Shown piece by piece: positions 25,379 through 35,413 of a stretch of 64,000 bases of DNA. The DNA is taken from contig JANOCD010000048.1 in NCBI GenBank assembly GCA_031411995.1, positions 68,934 to 132,933 on the forward strand, written 5' to 3'. This stretch comes from Rudanella sp031411995. Its GTDB lineage: Bacteria > Bacteroidota > Bacteroidia > Cytophagales > Spirosomataceae. The notes below the pieces were generated by a model. That model was given only the letters and a program-made list of their open reading frames with translations, was not told where the DNA came from and made no database searches. Within the stretch, counting starts at the first letter, position 1, and each line of letters opens with the position of its first letter. The translations under genes and the position numbers were made by a program.

Positions 25379-27418
25379 ATGAACAAAAATTCACTCGCAA
25401 CCTGTCTGTTGTTCAGTCTGTTGCCAACTCTGCATGCCCAAACTCCTGCCAATGCCGATTGGCAAATCGTGGGGCAAAATATCAATCCGGCCAATTATTA
25501 CGGCATCACGGTGGCCAACGGCGTGATCGGGTTGGTGTCGTCGCCGGAGCCGATGAAAGTGAAAGATGTGGTGCTCAACGGAGCCTTTGACACCTATGGG
25601 CGGGGGCGTGTCTCGAACATTCTGAAGGTGTTCAACTTTGCCAACATGAACCTCGACGTGGATGGTATGCGGCTTGGCCCCAAAGACATCACCAACTACC
25701 GCCAAACGCTCGATATGCAGAAAGCTGCCCTCACCACGACATTTGATTATAAGGACAAGGTGAGCGTTCGGCAAACGATGATGGCCCTGAGGCACCTGCC
25801 CTTTTCAGAGTTGACGATGGTGGAGATCACGGCGAAAAAAGACTGCGAGATCATCCCGATGGCCGTGATCGAGTCGCCCGAAAATTTGAAAGAAGTCAAG
25901 AATTTCTACACCGAAATCGACCGCTCTCACGTCACCATTCGCCTGCTGACTTCGGTAGCCAAAAGCCCCAGCGGACGGCACACGGTGGCAGCATCGACCA
26001 GTTTTATTTTTAACGAACCGCACGGGCAGGAGCCGGATGTGATCCACGAAGACTGGGATTATAACATGCACCTTGCCAAGTTCAAAAAGCGTTTGAAAGC
26101 GGGTGAAACCTACCGATTCAGCGTGGTTGGTTCTGTTACATCGACCGCCCACACCGCTGATGCCCACAATGAAGCCGAACGCCTGACTATTTTTGCGGCA
26201 CTCGAACGCACCGAGCGGCTGTTGGCCCGGCACAACGCCGAATGGGAAAAACTCTGGCAGTCAGACATTGTGATCGAGGGAGATAGCGACGATCAAAAAG
26301 CGGTGCGCTCGGGTTTGTATCACCTCTATTCGTTTGCCCGCGAGGGTACGGCCTACAGTCTGTCACCCATGGGTTTGTCGGGTTTGGGCTACAATGGGCA
26401 CGTGTTTTGGGATACTGAACTCTGGATGTATCCTGCCTTGCTGGTTTTGAAGCCCGAAATGGCCAAATCGCTGCTCGAATACCGGTTTGAGCGGATGTCG
26501 ATGGCGCGGCAAAACGCCTTTAGCCACGGCTATTCAGGCGTAATGTTTCCGTGGGAATCCGACTCCGACGGACAGGAAGCCACCCCGGTTTGGGCATTAA
26601 CGGGGCCGTTTCAGCACCACATTACGGGTTGCGTGGGCTGGTCGTTCTGGAAATATTACCAGGTTACCAAAGACAAAGAATGGCTGCGTACCCGTGGCTA
26701 TCCGATGCTAAAAGAAGTAGCCGATTTCTGGGTAAGCCGCGTTGAAAAAGGCACCAACGGTCAACTGCACATTAACAATGTAATTGGCTCCAACGAGTGG
26801 CAGGAAAACATCGACGATAACGCCTTCACGAATGCAATGGCCAAAACCTCCCTTGGGTTTGCCACGCAGGCGGCTGGGGAGTTGGGCATTGCGGCCAACC
26901 CGCAGTGGGCATCGGTGGCGGCTCAGATTCCGATTCTGAAATTTCCCGACGGCACCACCAAAGAAAACCGGACCTACGATGGCGTGACCATCAAGCAGGC
27001 CGACGTGAACCTGTTGGCTTACCCGCTAACTGTGGTGTCGGATGAGGCTCAAATTCGGAAAGATTTGGCGTATTACAGTCCGCGTTATTCGCCCGAAGGC
27101 CCGGCAATGGGTTGGTCGGTGCTCTCGACCCTCAACACCCGGCTTGGCGATTCGGAAAAAGGTTACGAGTGGTTCATTCGGAGTTATAAACCCAATATGG
27201 TGCCACCCTTTGGCGTTTTGGCCGAAACAGCAGGCGGCACCAATCCCTACTTTGCAACGGGTGCGGGTGGTATGTTGCAGGCCGTGCTGAACGGCTTCGG
27301 CGGCCTCGACCTCACCGACAAGGGCATCGTTCAGCTTAAAACAAAGCTCCCCAAGAAATGGAAATCCCTCACGATCAAAGGCGTGGGGGTTGATAAACGA
27401 ACCATTACCGTGAAATAA
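25379..27418 (+). CDS. Secreted glycoside hydrolase family 65-like enzyme
   Basis: The 679-residue protein has a signal peptide (about 1-20, ending LHAQ) and the GH65 (alpha/alpha)6-barrel pattern: FWDTELWMYPALL, WESDSDGQEATP and, late, GGTNPYFATGAGGMLQAVLNGFGG. The likely general acid is Glu473 in GSNEWQENIDDNAFTN. GH65 enzymes are phosphorylases or hydrolases of alpha-glucosides (trehalose, kojibiose, nigerose, or glucosyl-galactosyl units). A periplasmic enzyme is more likely a hydrolase because phosphorylases work in the cytoplasm. It is followed by a terminator. Confidence 0.88.
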   Translation: MNKNSLATCLLFSLLPTLHAQTPANADWQIVGQNINPANYYGITVANGVIGLVSSPEPMKVKDVVLNGAFDTYGRGRVSNILKVFNFANMNLDVDGMRLGPKDITNYRQTLDMQKAALTTTFDYKDKVSVRQTMMALRHLPFSELTMVEITAKKDCEIIPMAVIESPENLKEVKNFYTEIDRSHVTIRLLTSVAKSPSGRHTVAASTSFIFNEPHGQEPDVIHEDWDYNMHLAKFKKRLKAGETYRFSVVGSVTSTAHTADAHNEAERLTIFAALERTERLLARHNAEWEKLWQSDIVIEGDSDDQKAVRSGLYHLYSFAREGTAYSLSPMGLSGLGYNGHVFWDTELWMYPALLVLKPEMAKSLLEYRFERMSMARQNAFSHGYSGVMFPWESDSDGQEATPVWALTGPFQHHITGCVGWSFWKYYQVTKDKEWLRTRGYPMLKEVADFWVSRVEKGTNGQLHINNVIGSNEWQENIDDNAFTNAMAKTSLGFATQAAGELGIAANPQWASVAAQIPILKFPDGTTKENRTYDGVTIKQADVNLLAYPLTVVSDEAQIRKDLAYYSPRYSPEGPAMGWSVLSTLNTRLGDSEKGYEWFIRSYKPNMVPPFGVLAETAGGTNPYFATGAGGMLQAVLNGFGGLDLTDKGIVQLKTKLPKKWKSLTIKGVGVDKRTITVK

Positions 27419-27424
27419 GCAACG

Positions 27425-27453
27425 AAAGCCGGGCAGCAATGTCCGGCTTTTTT
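27425..27453 (+). terminator. Rho-independent terminator after the GH65 gene
   Basis: An 8-bp stem (aaagccgg at 27425-27432 with ccggcttt at 27443-27450) closes a 10-base loop and runs into a T tract (27448-27453). It is 6 bp after the GH65 stop codon. Confidence 0.85.
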
Positions 27454-27670
27454 GTTAAACTATACGTACAAATTGTCAATATAGAATCAGTAGGCTGCCG
27501 TTGAATCAACGATATCTATTTTACGAAAAAACTTGATTGGGCCATAGAATTAAATAGGGGTATGTAGTAGGTAAGTGTGGGAAAGTACGGGATAAGAATA
27601 TAGCAATATTTGGATAATTGATTGTCTTTTAGATAGTCACTACTGATTCTATCTATTTCTCCTTATACCG

Positions 27671-30600
27671 ATGAAACAACGTTACCAATTGATTGTACTC
27701 TGCCTTGTAGGTGGGTGCTTGAGTGGCTTCGCACAAGAGCCAACGTTTACCCCGCCCAAAGGGAGATCATCTGCCAGTGAGTCGCTTCTCGCACTCCATG
27801 TTTCAAAATTCAGCAAGCCCGCCCAATTGACCAAAGTTGCCGATGTTGTTGTGACAGGCAAAGTGACCGATGAACAGGGAGCCGGACTACCCGGTGTAAG
27901 TGTAGTTGTGAAAGGGTCAAGTCAGGGAACAAACACCGATGGCAACGGCGCATTTCGTATTACAGCTCCAAACGCCAATGCCGTTCTGGTATTCAGTTTT
28001 GTAGGATTTGAACGGCAGGAAGTAACAGTTGGCAACCAAACATCATTGACTGTCAAATTATTACCCCGTGACCAATCGCTGAATGAAGTAGTGGTTGTGG
28101 GGTACGGCTCTCAGCTAAAAAAGGAAGTAACGGGAGCCGTGCAGACGGTGGGGGCAAAAGAATTCAAGGACATTCCGGTGTCGCAGATTGCCCAAAAATT
28201 ACAGGGCCGGTTGGCCGGAGTGCAGATTAACCAGACAACCGGCAAACCCGGTCAGGGCATGTCAGTCCGAATTCGGGGGCAGGTGTCTGTGACAGCCGGT
28301 AGCGACCCACTGTATGTGGTGGATGGCTTTCCAATAACGGGAACAATTGCCCAGCTCAACCCCGACGAAATCGAAGACATTTCGATCCTGAAAGATGCCG
28401 CGTCAACCTCACTTTATGGGTCGCGGGCAGCCAATGGTGTGGTGTTGATTACGACAAAAAAAGGGGCTGCCGGCCAAACCAATGTTAGTTTCAGTGCTTT
28501 TTACGGCATCCAGAAAGTACCCGAACGCGGTCGTCTTAAGATGTTGAATGCAGTGGAGTTTGCTCAATTCAAGAAAGAATACTACGAAGATGGAGGGCGG
28601 CCCGTGCCGGTGGAGTTTCAGAACCCGGCCCAATATGAAGGTAAAAACAACGACTGGTATGGCGCGTTGTTGCGGGAAGCCCCCATTCAGAGTTATAACC
28701 TGTCGATTTCCTCGAACAAGGAACGTTCCAACACCTCATTGGTGGCGGGTGTATTTAATCAGGACGGGGTGGTGCTGAACAACACTTACAAGCGGTATTC
28801 ACTCCGCATGAACTCCAACTATAATCTTTCAGACAAGGTAGCAGTTGGTTTCAATGTGGCTCCGTCGTATGTGTTTGACAACACGCCCCGCACCGACGGC
28901 GACCGGGGTACGGGTATTTTGTTTAATGCCCTGCATACCTGGCCAATCATGCCGATTCGGGATGCCAACGGTGAGCTAACCAAGTTCAACACATTGCCGG
29001 GCAGCACCGGCAACATCTTCGCCTATCCAAACTGGGTGCGGGCTGCCAGCGAACTCGTGAACGAGACCCGAAATACCAACCTCCTCTCGAACGCTTATAT
29101 TCAGTATAGCCCCATCAAGGGTTTAACACTCAAATCGACCATCAACGTCGAGTACCAGAACTCGAAGTTCTTCTTCTTCAACCCGTCAACGGCTACCTCG
29201 GCCATCAACGTGCCGATTCCGACTACGGCTGTTTCGATCCGGCAAAGTTTGGAAAACGTATCGTGGCTAAACGAGAATTTAGCTACCTATGGCCGCAGCA
29301 TTGGCGACCATAATTTCGAGGTATTGGCCGGCTTCACGAATCAGGAGTTTCGGCAGGAGTTTACCCGTTTGCAGGGTGATACCTATTCCGACGACCGGCT
29401 TCCTACCATTCAGGGCGCGCTCAACATAAACCGGGCAGCCACCAACAACGGGGTTAACCAATGGAGTTTAACCTCGCTACTGTCGCGTCTGACGTATAAT
29501 TACAAGGGCAAGTATTTGTTCACAGCCGCCATTCGGGGCGACGGTTCGTCGCGGTTCGGGGCCAACAACCGCTGGGGAACATTCCCGTCGGTCTCGGCAG
29601 GTTGGGTGGTGTCCGACGAGGATTTTGCCTCGGGAATTCCGCAACTTTCGTTTGCCAAGATTCGGGCGAGTTACGGCGTAATTGGCAACAACAACATCGG
29701 TAACTACACGCAATATGCCCTGGTGAACAACACGACAAACGCTGTTTTTGGCAGCACCATCGCCACAGGGGCCGTTGTTACGTCGTTGGCTAACCCAAAT
29801 TTAGGCTGGGAAACCACCAATCAGTTTGATCTTGGTCTTGATCTCGGCTTGTTTAATGACCGCGTTCAGTTCATCTACGATTTCTACACCAAGCGCACGA
29901 CTAACCTGTTGTATGCCGTGCAGATTCCGCAGGAGGCTGGTTTTGCGAACTTCAACGACAACATTGGAGAGATTAAATTCTGGGGACACGAGTTCTCGCT
30001 GACCACAAAAAACACAACGGGCAAGCTCCGGTGGACAACCAACGCCAACATTTCCTTTAACCGCAATGAGGTAGTATCACTCGCTCCGGGCATCGACCGG
30101 GTGTATGGCACCTTCCACATCACGCAGGTTGGTCAGCCGTTTGGTCAATTCTACGGCATGGTGAAGCAAGGCTATTACATGAATGCCGAAGACCTTAAAA
30201 ACAACCCCATCATTCCGGGTCGGTCTGCCATTGGCACGATCAAACTGAAAGACGTGAATGGCGACGGGGTAATTACTTACGGGGGCGATGCCGACGACCG
30301 GGCCATTATTGGCAGTCCATTTCCGAAATTCGTTTATGGTATAACGAACAACCTGAACTACGGCAACTTCGACTTCTCGGTGGTAGGGTCCGGCTCGTTT
30401 GGTAATCAGTTGTGGGTTCGCCATTTGTACTCTACGGCTAACCTCGATGCGGTTTTCAACATGGTATCGGGTGTTACCAACCGTTTCCGGACTCCCCTGA
30501 ATGGAGCACCAATTCCGGGCGATGGCGTGTTTGGAACGAGCAATGGGGGGGGCAACTTCACCGGCATCGAGCGCGACTGGAACAGCAGCCACTTCCTGGC

Positions 30601-30859
30601 CAATGCGTCGTATTTCACGATCCGAAACATCACGCTCGGCTACAACATCGGGGCTGTGAACAAATTCTTCAAGTCGGCGCGGGTCTATGCCTCTGCCCAG
30701 CAGGTGTTTGTATTCACGAAGTACTCTGGTGGACCCAACCCCGAAACAAGCGCGCAAGGTGATGGCAACGGCGATGGCGGCAACCTGAGTCAGGGTGTCG
30801 ATTTGTCGAACTACCCCGTTCCCCGCACGTTCACCCTCGGTGTCAACCTGAATTTCTAA
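27671..30859 (+). CDS. SusC/RagA-family TonB-dependent outer-membrane transporter
   Basis: The 1062-residue protein has a signal peptide (about 1-21), a carboxypeptidase-regulatory-like beta domain (about 58-135, VTGKVTDEQGAGLPGVSVVVKG), the SusC marker SLNEVVVVGYG, a plug domain (IRIRGQVSVTAGSDPLYVVDG type) and a beta barrel ending TLGVNLNF. With its SusD partner it imports oligosaccharides or other large nutrients across the outer membrane with energy from TonB. No ECF/FecR pair or hybrid regulator is adjacent. The susD gene follows after 17 bp. Confidence 0.96.
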   Translation: MKQRYQLIVLCLVGGCLSGFAQEPTFTPPKGRSSASESLLALHVSKFSKPAQLTKVADVVVTGKVTDEQGAGLPGVSVVVKGSSQGTNTDGNGAFRITAPNANAVLVFSFVGFERQEVTVGNQTSLTVKLLPRDQSLNEVVVVGYGSQLKKEVTGAVQTVGAKEFKDIPVSQIAQKLQGRLAGVQINQTTGKPGQGMSVRIRGQVSVTAGSDPLYVVDGFPITGTIAQLNPDEIEDISILKDAASTSLYGSRAANGVVLITTKKGAAGQTNVSFSAFYGIQKVPERGRLKMLNAVEFAQFKKEYYEDGGRPVPVEFQNPAQYEGKNNDWYGALLREAPIQSYNLSISSNKERSNTSLVAGVFNQDGVVLNNTYKRYSLRMNSNYNLSDKVAVGFNVAPSYVFDNTPRTDGDRGTGILFNALHTWPIMPIRDANGELTKFNTLPGSTGNIFAYPNWVRAASELVNETRNTNLLSNAYIQYSPIKGLTLKSTINVEYQNSKFFFFNPSTATSAINVPIPTTAVSIRQSLENVSWLNENLATYGRSIGDHNFEVLAGFTNQEFRQEFTRLQGDTYSDDRLPTIQGALNINRAATNNGVNQWSLTSLLSRLTYNYKGKYLFTAAIRGDGSSRFGANNRWGTFPSVSAGWVVSDEDFASGIPQLSFAKIRASYGVIGNNNIGNYTQYALVNNTTNAVFGSTIATGAVVTSLANPNLGWETTNQFDLGLDLGLFNDRVQFIYDFYTKRTTNLLYAVQIPQEAGFANFNDNIGEIKFWGHEFSLTTKNTTGKLRWTTNANISFNRNEVVSLAPGIDRVYGTFHITQVGQPFGQFYGMVKQGYYMNAEDLKNNPIIPGRSAIGTIKLKDVNGDGVITYGGDADDRAIIGSPFPKFVYGITNNLNYGNFDFSVVGSGSFGNQLWVRHLYSTANLDAVFNMVSGVTNRFRTPLNGAPIPGDGVFGTSNGGGNFTGIERDWNSSHFLANASYFTIRNITLGYNIGAVNKFFKSARVYASAQQVFVFTKYSGGPNPETSAQGDGNGDGGNLSQGVDLSNYPVPRTFTLGVNLNF

Positions 30860-30876
30860 TTTCCTATCCGAAACCA

Positions 30877-32385
30877 ATGAAAACGAAACATATCATCACC
30901 GGCCTGTTGGCTCTTAGCCTCAGTGGTTGCCAGAAAGATTTCCTGACCGTTGTACCTGAAACCTTATTGAGTTCGGCCACCTTCTTCACTAAAGAAGCCG
31001 ACTTCCAGCAAGCCGTCAACGGGGCTTATGTTCCCCTCCGGCCAATTTTCAACGAGCGGGCATGGATCCTCGGCGAAATGCACTCCGACAATACCTACTA
31101 CGCCCGAAACATTCTGTTCGGGGCTGTTGACCCAACGGAGAATATTGCCGATTTTGCTGTTCCAACGGCAAACGGTGTTACGGCAAACGATAACGTGCTG
31201 CAACAGTATCGGTATGATTATCAGATTATTGCCCGTACTAACCAGATACTGGCCCTGATCGACAAGGTGGACTTTGCCCAGGCTTCCAAAGACAACCTCA
31301 AAGGGCAGGCTCTGTTTCTGAGAGCCTTTGCCTACTTTGAACTGGTTCGTTATTTTGGTAAGGCTCCTTTGCATCTTGTTCCGGTTACGGGCCGTGAAGA
31401 TGCCGCCCTGCCACTGTCAACCGCCGACCAGCTATACGCGCAGATTGAGAAGGATGCAACTGAAGCGAGCAAACTGTTACCCAACAAAGCCAAACAGGAA
31501 GCAGGTCGGGCCACATCGGGAGCTGCCAAAATGCTGTTGGCTAACCTGTATGTGGTGCAGAAAAAATGGGCGCAGGCTGAGACTCAGTTGAAAGACATTA
31601 TTACGAACGATGGCTATTCGCTGATGCCCGACTATAACAATGCATTTTCGTTCAACGCAACCAACAAAAACAATGCGGAGTCGGTGTTTGAAGTACAGTA
31701 TCTGGAAGGCTCGGCGGGTTTGAATGGAAACCTTCCGTACCGGATTATTCCTACACCAATTTTGGCCACCGAGTTGGGACCAATTACGGGAACGTCGAAT
31801 CCTCAACCGTTATCGGGCGAGAACAACAACATTCCAACGCCCGACATGATCGCGGCCTATGAAGCAGGCGACATGCGGAAAGATATTTCTATTGGGTATG
31901 TCACGCTGAGTCAGAGCGCACGGGACAATAAAGTGTATCCGTATGCTAAAAAACTGGTTCGAACACACTCCCTGCATCAGAATACTGGCACCAACTTCCA
32001 CGTCTATCGCTATGCTGAGGTGTTACTGTTCATGGCCGAAGCACTTAATGAGCAGGGAAAAGCGGGCGAAGCCGCTACCTACCTGAATCAGATTCGGACG
32101 CGGGCCGGTTTGACCGCCACCAAAGCAACGTCGCAGGCCGACATGCGGGAAGCTATCTTCAAAGAAAGACGGGTTGAACTGGCTTTTGAAAACAAACGCT
32201 GGTTTGATCTGGTCAGAACAGGCCGCGTAAAGGAAATTATTGGTGCCTATGGCGCACGGGTGAAAGCAAATCCGCTGAACTACTATTTCCCGGCCGGGGC
32301 CGTTCCGCCACCCAATGCGTTTACCGTGCTGGATGATTACTACGCGCTGCCCGCTGTAGAAGCGGCATTGACACCACATTTCTGA
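30877..32385 (+). CDS. SusD/RagB-family outer-membrane lipoprotein
   Basis: The 502-residue protein has a lipoprotein signal (LALSLSGC, lipidated Cys about residue 18) and the SusD pattern: KDFLTVVPETLLS, FLRAFAYFELVRYFGKAPL with the TPR-like helices, and the C-terminal LNQIRTRAGL and IFKERRVELAFENKRWFDLVRTG. It is the surface lid of the SusC channel and binds the glycan. It forms a two-gene unit with the SusC gene and ends before a strong terminator. Confidence 0.96.
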   Translation: MKTKHIITGLLALSLSGCQKDFLTVVPETLLSSATFFTKEADFQQAVNGAYVPLRPIFNERAWILGEMHSDNTYYARNILFGAVDPTENIADFAVPTANGVTANDNVLQQYRYDYQIIARTNQILALIDKVDFAQASKDNLKGQALFLRAFAYFELVRYFGKAPLHLVPVTGREDAALPLSTADQLYAQIEKDATEASKLLPNKAKQEAGRATSGAAKMLLANLYVVQKKWAQAETQLKDIITNDGYSLMPDYNNAFSFNATNKNNAESVFEVQYLEGSAGLNGNLPYRIIPTPILATELGPITGTSNPQPLSGENNNIPTPDMIAAYEAGDMRKDISIGYVTLSQSARDNKVYPYAKKLVRTHSLHQNTGTNFHVYRYAEVLLFMAEALNEQGKAGEAATYLNQIRTRAGLTATKATSQADMREAIFKERRVELAFENKRWFDLVRTGRVKEIIGAYGARVKANPLNYYFPAGAVPPPNAFTVLDDYYALPAVEAALTPHF

Positions 32386-32388
32386 GCG

Positions 32389-32416
32389 AACCCCCGAATT
32401 TATTCGGGGGTTTTAA
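32389..32416 (+). terminator. Rho-independent terminator after the SusD gene
   Basis: A perfect 11-bp stem (32389-32399 with 32402-32412) with a two-base loop in the drawn form, followed by T's and AT-rich sequence. It closes the SusC/SusD unit and separates it from the cytochrome gene. Confidence 0.88.
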
Positions 32417-32529
32417 TTTTCATTCCAAAATACCCAAATGAAGTCGATAGGTAGGTATAGGAAAGCAAAAGCCATCTTTTCGGTAATATTTGACCATCGT
32501 ATTGACTTTTTTCGTTACGCAAACACTCT

Positions 32530-35235
32530 ATGTTCTCTCAACTCAACACTATAAAGCTCGCTGCTCTCGTGACCGGGCTTGTTCTGGTTGGTGCTTCCTG
32601 GATTACCATGCAGGAAGCTGCTACAAACCGACCAGCCGACGACCCGTCTAAAACCAACAAGCTGAAACTGCTGCCGGGCTTCAAAGCCGAACACCTCTAC
32701 AGCCCTTCCGACAACAAACAGGGTTCATGGGTGTCGATGACGTTCGACGATAAGGGCCGCATGATCTGCTCCGATCAGTATGGGTTTTTGTATCGCCTGG
32801 AGATGCCACCCGTTGGCTCAGGGTCGGCCCCGAAAATCGAAAAAATGATGGTCGGGCCAGCTCCCGCCCCCGGCGACACGGCCCAAAAAGTGGGCATGGG
32901 ATACGCTCAGGGCCTTTTATATGCCTTCAACAGCCTTTATGTGATGGTGAATCACCGGGGCAACAAGGAGTTTGAGAAGACCAGCGGCCTGTATCGCTTG
33001 CAAGACATGAATGGCGACGATCAGTATGAGAAAATCACGCTGATTAAACAACTGAAAGGCGAGGGCGAACACGGCCCACACAGCATTGTGCTGTCGCCCG
33101 ACAAACAGTCACTCTACGTAATGTCGGGCAACTTCACCGATGTACCTGAATTAGATGCGTATCGGTTGCCGCGGGTTTGGAAAGAAGATAACCTCTTCCC
33201 CGACATTAAAGACCCACGCGGCCACGCCACGGATCGGATGGCACCAGGCGGCTGGTTAGCCAAGCTCGATCCTGAAGGCAAAAAATGGGAATTGATGGGC
33301 GCGGGTTTCCGCAATACCTTCGATTTTGCATTTAATGATGCGGGCGATATTTTCGGCTACGACTCCGACATGGAGTGGGATTTTGGACTTCCCTGGTACA
33401 AGCCCACTCGTATTTGTCATGTCACGAGCGGAGCCGAATTCGGTTGGCGCACGGCGGCCTCAAACTGGTCGCCTGCCTACGCCGATTGTTTACCCGCCGT
33501 GCTCAATATGGGTCAGGGATCGCCTACGGGGGTTTTTAATGCTCTCAACGCCCGGTTCCCGCAGAAATACCAAAAGGCGATTTACGCCTTCGACTGGAGT
33601 TTTGGGATCATGTATGCCGTACATCTGCAACCACAAGGAGCCTCGTACAAAGCAACCGCCGAAGAATTCATTTCAGGCTCTCCCCTACCCCTCACCGATG
33701 GCGTGGTTGGCCCCGATGGGTCAATGTATTTTTTGACGGGCGGTCGTCGGTTGGAGTCTGATTTGTACCGCGTTACCTATGGTGGCTCGGAACCAACTGC
33801 TCTGTCGAAAACGGCTCCGGTGATTACACCCGAACACAAACTCCGCACCCAGTTAGAGCAATACCATACAGGAGTGAATCCGGCAGCCGTTGATGCAGCT
33901 TGGCCCCACCTGAACCACCCGGATCGGTTTGTGCGCTATGCCGCCCGGATTGCCGTGGAGCATCAGCCAGTGAGCCAATGGCAGGCCCGCGCCCTCGCCG
34001 AAACCGACCCCGTGCGACTTCCTCAAGCCATGTTTGCCCTGGCTCACCACGGCGACAAATCGCTGAAACCCCAGATGTTGAAAGCATTGACAGGCATAAA
34101 GATGAACGGTATGAACGAGGAGCAGGAACTCGCCGTGTTGCGGGCTATCGAGCTGGTTTCCACGCGCATGGGCCTCCCCGAAGGTGCCGACCGCGATCAG
34201 GTGATTGCTATGCTGAGTCCGCGCTACCCGGCCAAAACTGCCGACCTTAACCGATTCTATAGCCGATTGTTAGTGTCGATGGAAGCACCGGGTACGATTG
34301 ACAAAACCCTGAAATTACTGGCTCTCAAAAACGAAGGGGGACAGGGTGCTGTGGGTGGAGAAACCGTTACGGCCTCAAGCGATTTGATCTTGCGTAACCC
34401 CCAATATGGCCTCGACATTGCCAAGATGCTAGAAAAACTACCCCCTGCCCAACAGACCTATTACGCGACTATGTTGAGCAGTGCCAAAACCGGCTGGACT
34501 CCTGCTCAACGCGATACCTACTTCAAATGGTTTGCCAATGCCTTTAATTATCAGGGGGGGCGCAGCTACATCGGCTTCATCGACAAAGCCCGCAAACTAG
34601 CTCTGGCTCACGTACCAAAAGAGCAATTCGAGACCTACAATAAACTGTCAGGAGCTGATTTGTTGACCAAATCTGGTAACGACATTGCCACGAATTTCTC
34701 GCCTAAAGGCCCCGGTCGTCCCTGGAAAGTAGAAAACGCGCTTGCCGTGGTTGATACTGGCCGGTCAGCTCTGAACTACGAACAGGGCAAGCAAATTTAC
34801 GGAGCCATTCTCTGTAACCGTTGCCACTCGATGCAGGGCGAAGGTGGAGACATTGGCCCCGACCTGACGCAGCTTGGCACCCGTTTCTCCAACAAAGACA
34901 TGCTCGAAGCCATTTTGATGCCCGACAAAGCAGTGTCAGACCAATATGCTTCAACCATTTTCACGCTCAAAAACGGGCAGTCAGTGTTGGGGCGTTTGGT
35001 GAATGAGGACAAAACGAGTTATACCATCTCGCAGAATCCGTTTGCTCCCGATCAGGTGCGGAAAATCGCTAAAGCAACGGTGGCCTCCAAAAAATACTCG
35101 ACCGTGTCGGTGATGTTGCCCGGTCTCATTAACAGCCTGAACTCCAACGAACTCCGCGATCTAATGGCTTATTTAAAGTCGGGTGGGAAGTCAGACAACC
35201 CGATTTATAAAGCGGAAAGTGGGGGCGGGAAGTAG
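32530..35235 (+). CDS. Beta-propeller dehydrogenase-like protein with C-terminal cytochrome c domain
   Basis: The 901-residue protein has an N-terminal membrane or signal helix (about 8-27). A beta-propeller of the soluble sugar-dehydrogenase/PVC membrane-bound dehydrogenase type follows (about 40-420, with ADRMAPGGWLAKLDPEGKKW-like and DGVVGPDGSMYFLTGG segments). A helical HEAT-like middle (about 430-720) leads to a cytochrome c domain with one haem site, CNRCH at 762-766, and GPDLTQLGTRF. It is probably a periplasmic oxidoreductase that passes electrons from a sugar or alcohol to the respiratory chain. Cofactor and substrate are not visible. Confidence 0.85.
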   Translation: MFSQLNTIKLAALVTGLVLVGASWITMQEAATNRPADDPSKTNKLKLLPGFKAEHLYSPSDNKQGSWVSMTFDDKGRMICSDQYGFLYRLEMPPVGSGSAPKIEKMMVGPAPAPGDTAQKVGMGYAQGLLYAFNSLYVMVNHRGNKEFEKTSGLYRLQDMNGDDQYEKITLIKQLKGEGEHGPHSIVLSPDKQSLYVMSGNFTDVPELDAYRLPRVWKEDNLFPDIKDPRGHATDRMAPGGWLAKLDPEGKKWELMGAGFRNTFDFAFNDAGDIFGYDSDMEWDFGLPWYKPTRICHVTSGAEFGWRTAASNWSPAYADCLPAVLNMGQGSPTGVFNALNARFPQKYQKAIYAFDWSFGIMYAVHLQPQGASYKATAEEFISGSPLPLTDGVVGPDGSMYFLTGGRRLESDLYRVTYGGSEPTALSKTAPVITPEHKLRTQLEQYHTGVNPAAVDAAWPHLNHPDRFVRYAARIAVEHQPVSQWQARALAETDPVRLPQAMFALAHHGDKSLKPQMLKALTGIKMNGMNEEQELAVLRAIELVSTRMGLPEGADRDQVIAMLSPRYPAKTADLNRFYSRLLVSMEAPGTIDKTLKLLALKNEGGQGAVGGETVTASSDLILRNPQYGLDIAKMLEKLPPAQQTYYATMLSSAKTGWTPAQRDTYFKWFANAFNYQGGRSYIGFIDKARKLALAHVPKEQFETYNKLSGADLLTKSGNDIATNFSPKGPGRPWKVENALAVVDTGRSALNYEQGKQIYGAILCNRCHSMQGEGGDIGPDLTQLGTRFSNKDMLEAILMPDKAVSDQYASTIFTLKNGQSVLGRLVNEDKTSYTISQNPFAPDQVRKIAKATVASKKYSTVSVMLPGLINSLNSNELRDLMAYLKSGGKSDNPIYKAESGGGK

Positions 35236-35240
35236 CGGTT

Positions 35241-35364
35241 GCCCCCAGCCCTTCTCCTGCTGAGAGGGGTGAATTACGGCAATAAAATTGTGAGATGTCT
35301 TTCCTTGATGCCAATACTACCCTTTCTCGTCACCCCTCTCCTTCGCAAAGAGAGGGGCCGGGGC
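35241..35364. repeat. Imperfect inverted repeat between the cytochrome and DUF1080 genes
   Basis: The arms 35241-35272 and 35330-35364 are imperfect reverse complements built on agaggggtga / tcacccctct and a GC-rich end. The right arm alone folds (cctctccttcg / caaagagagg). It lies in the 178-bp gap before the DUF1080 gene and may end or attenuate the transcript. Confidence 0.55.
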
Positions 35365-35413
35365 GGTCCGACGGGTCGGTGAGGTCGATACGCAGCTAAA
35401 CCCTTCTCCCCAA

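Noticed and set aside
34703..35012. Minus-strand frames over the cytochrome c gene
   Set aside because: They run antisense to the haem domain, which is well supported by CNRCH.
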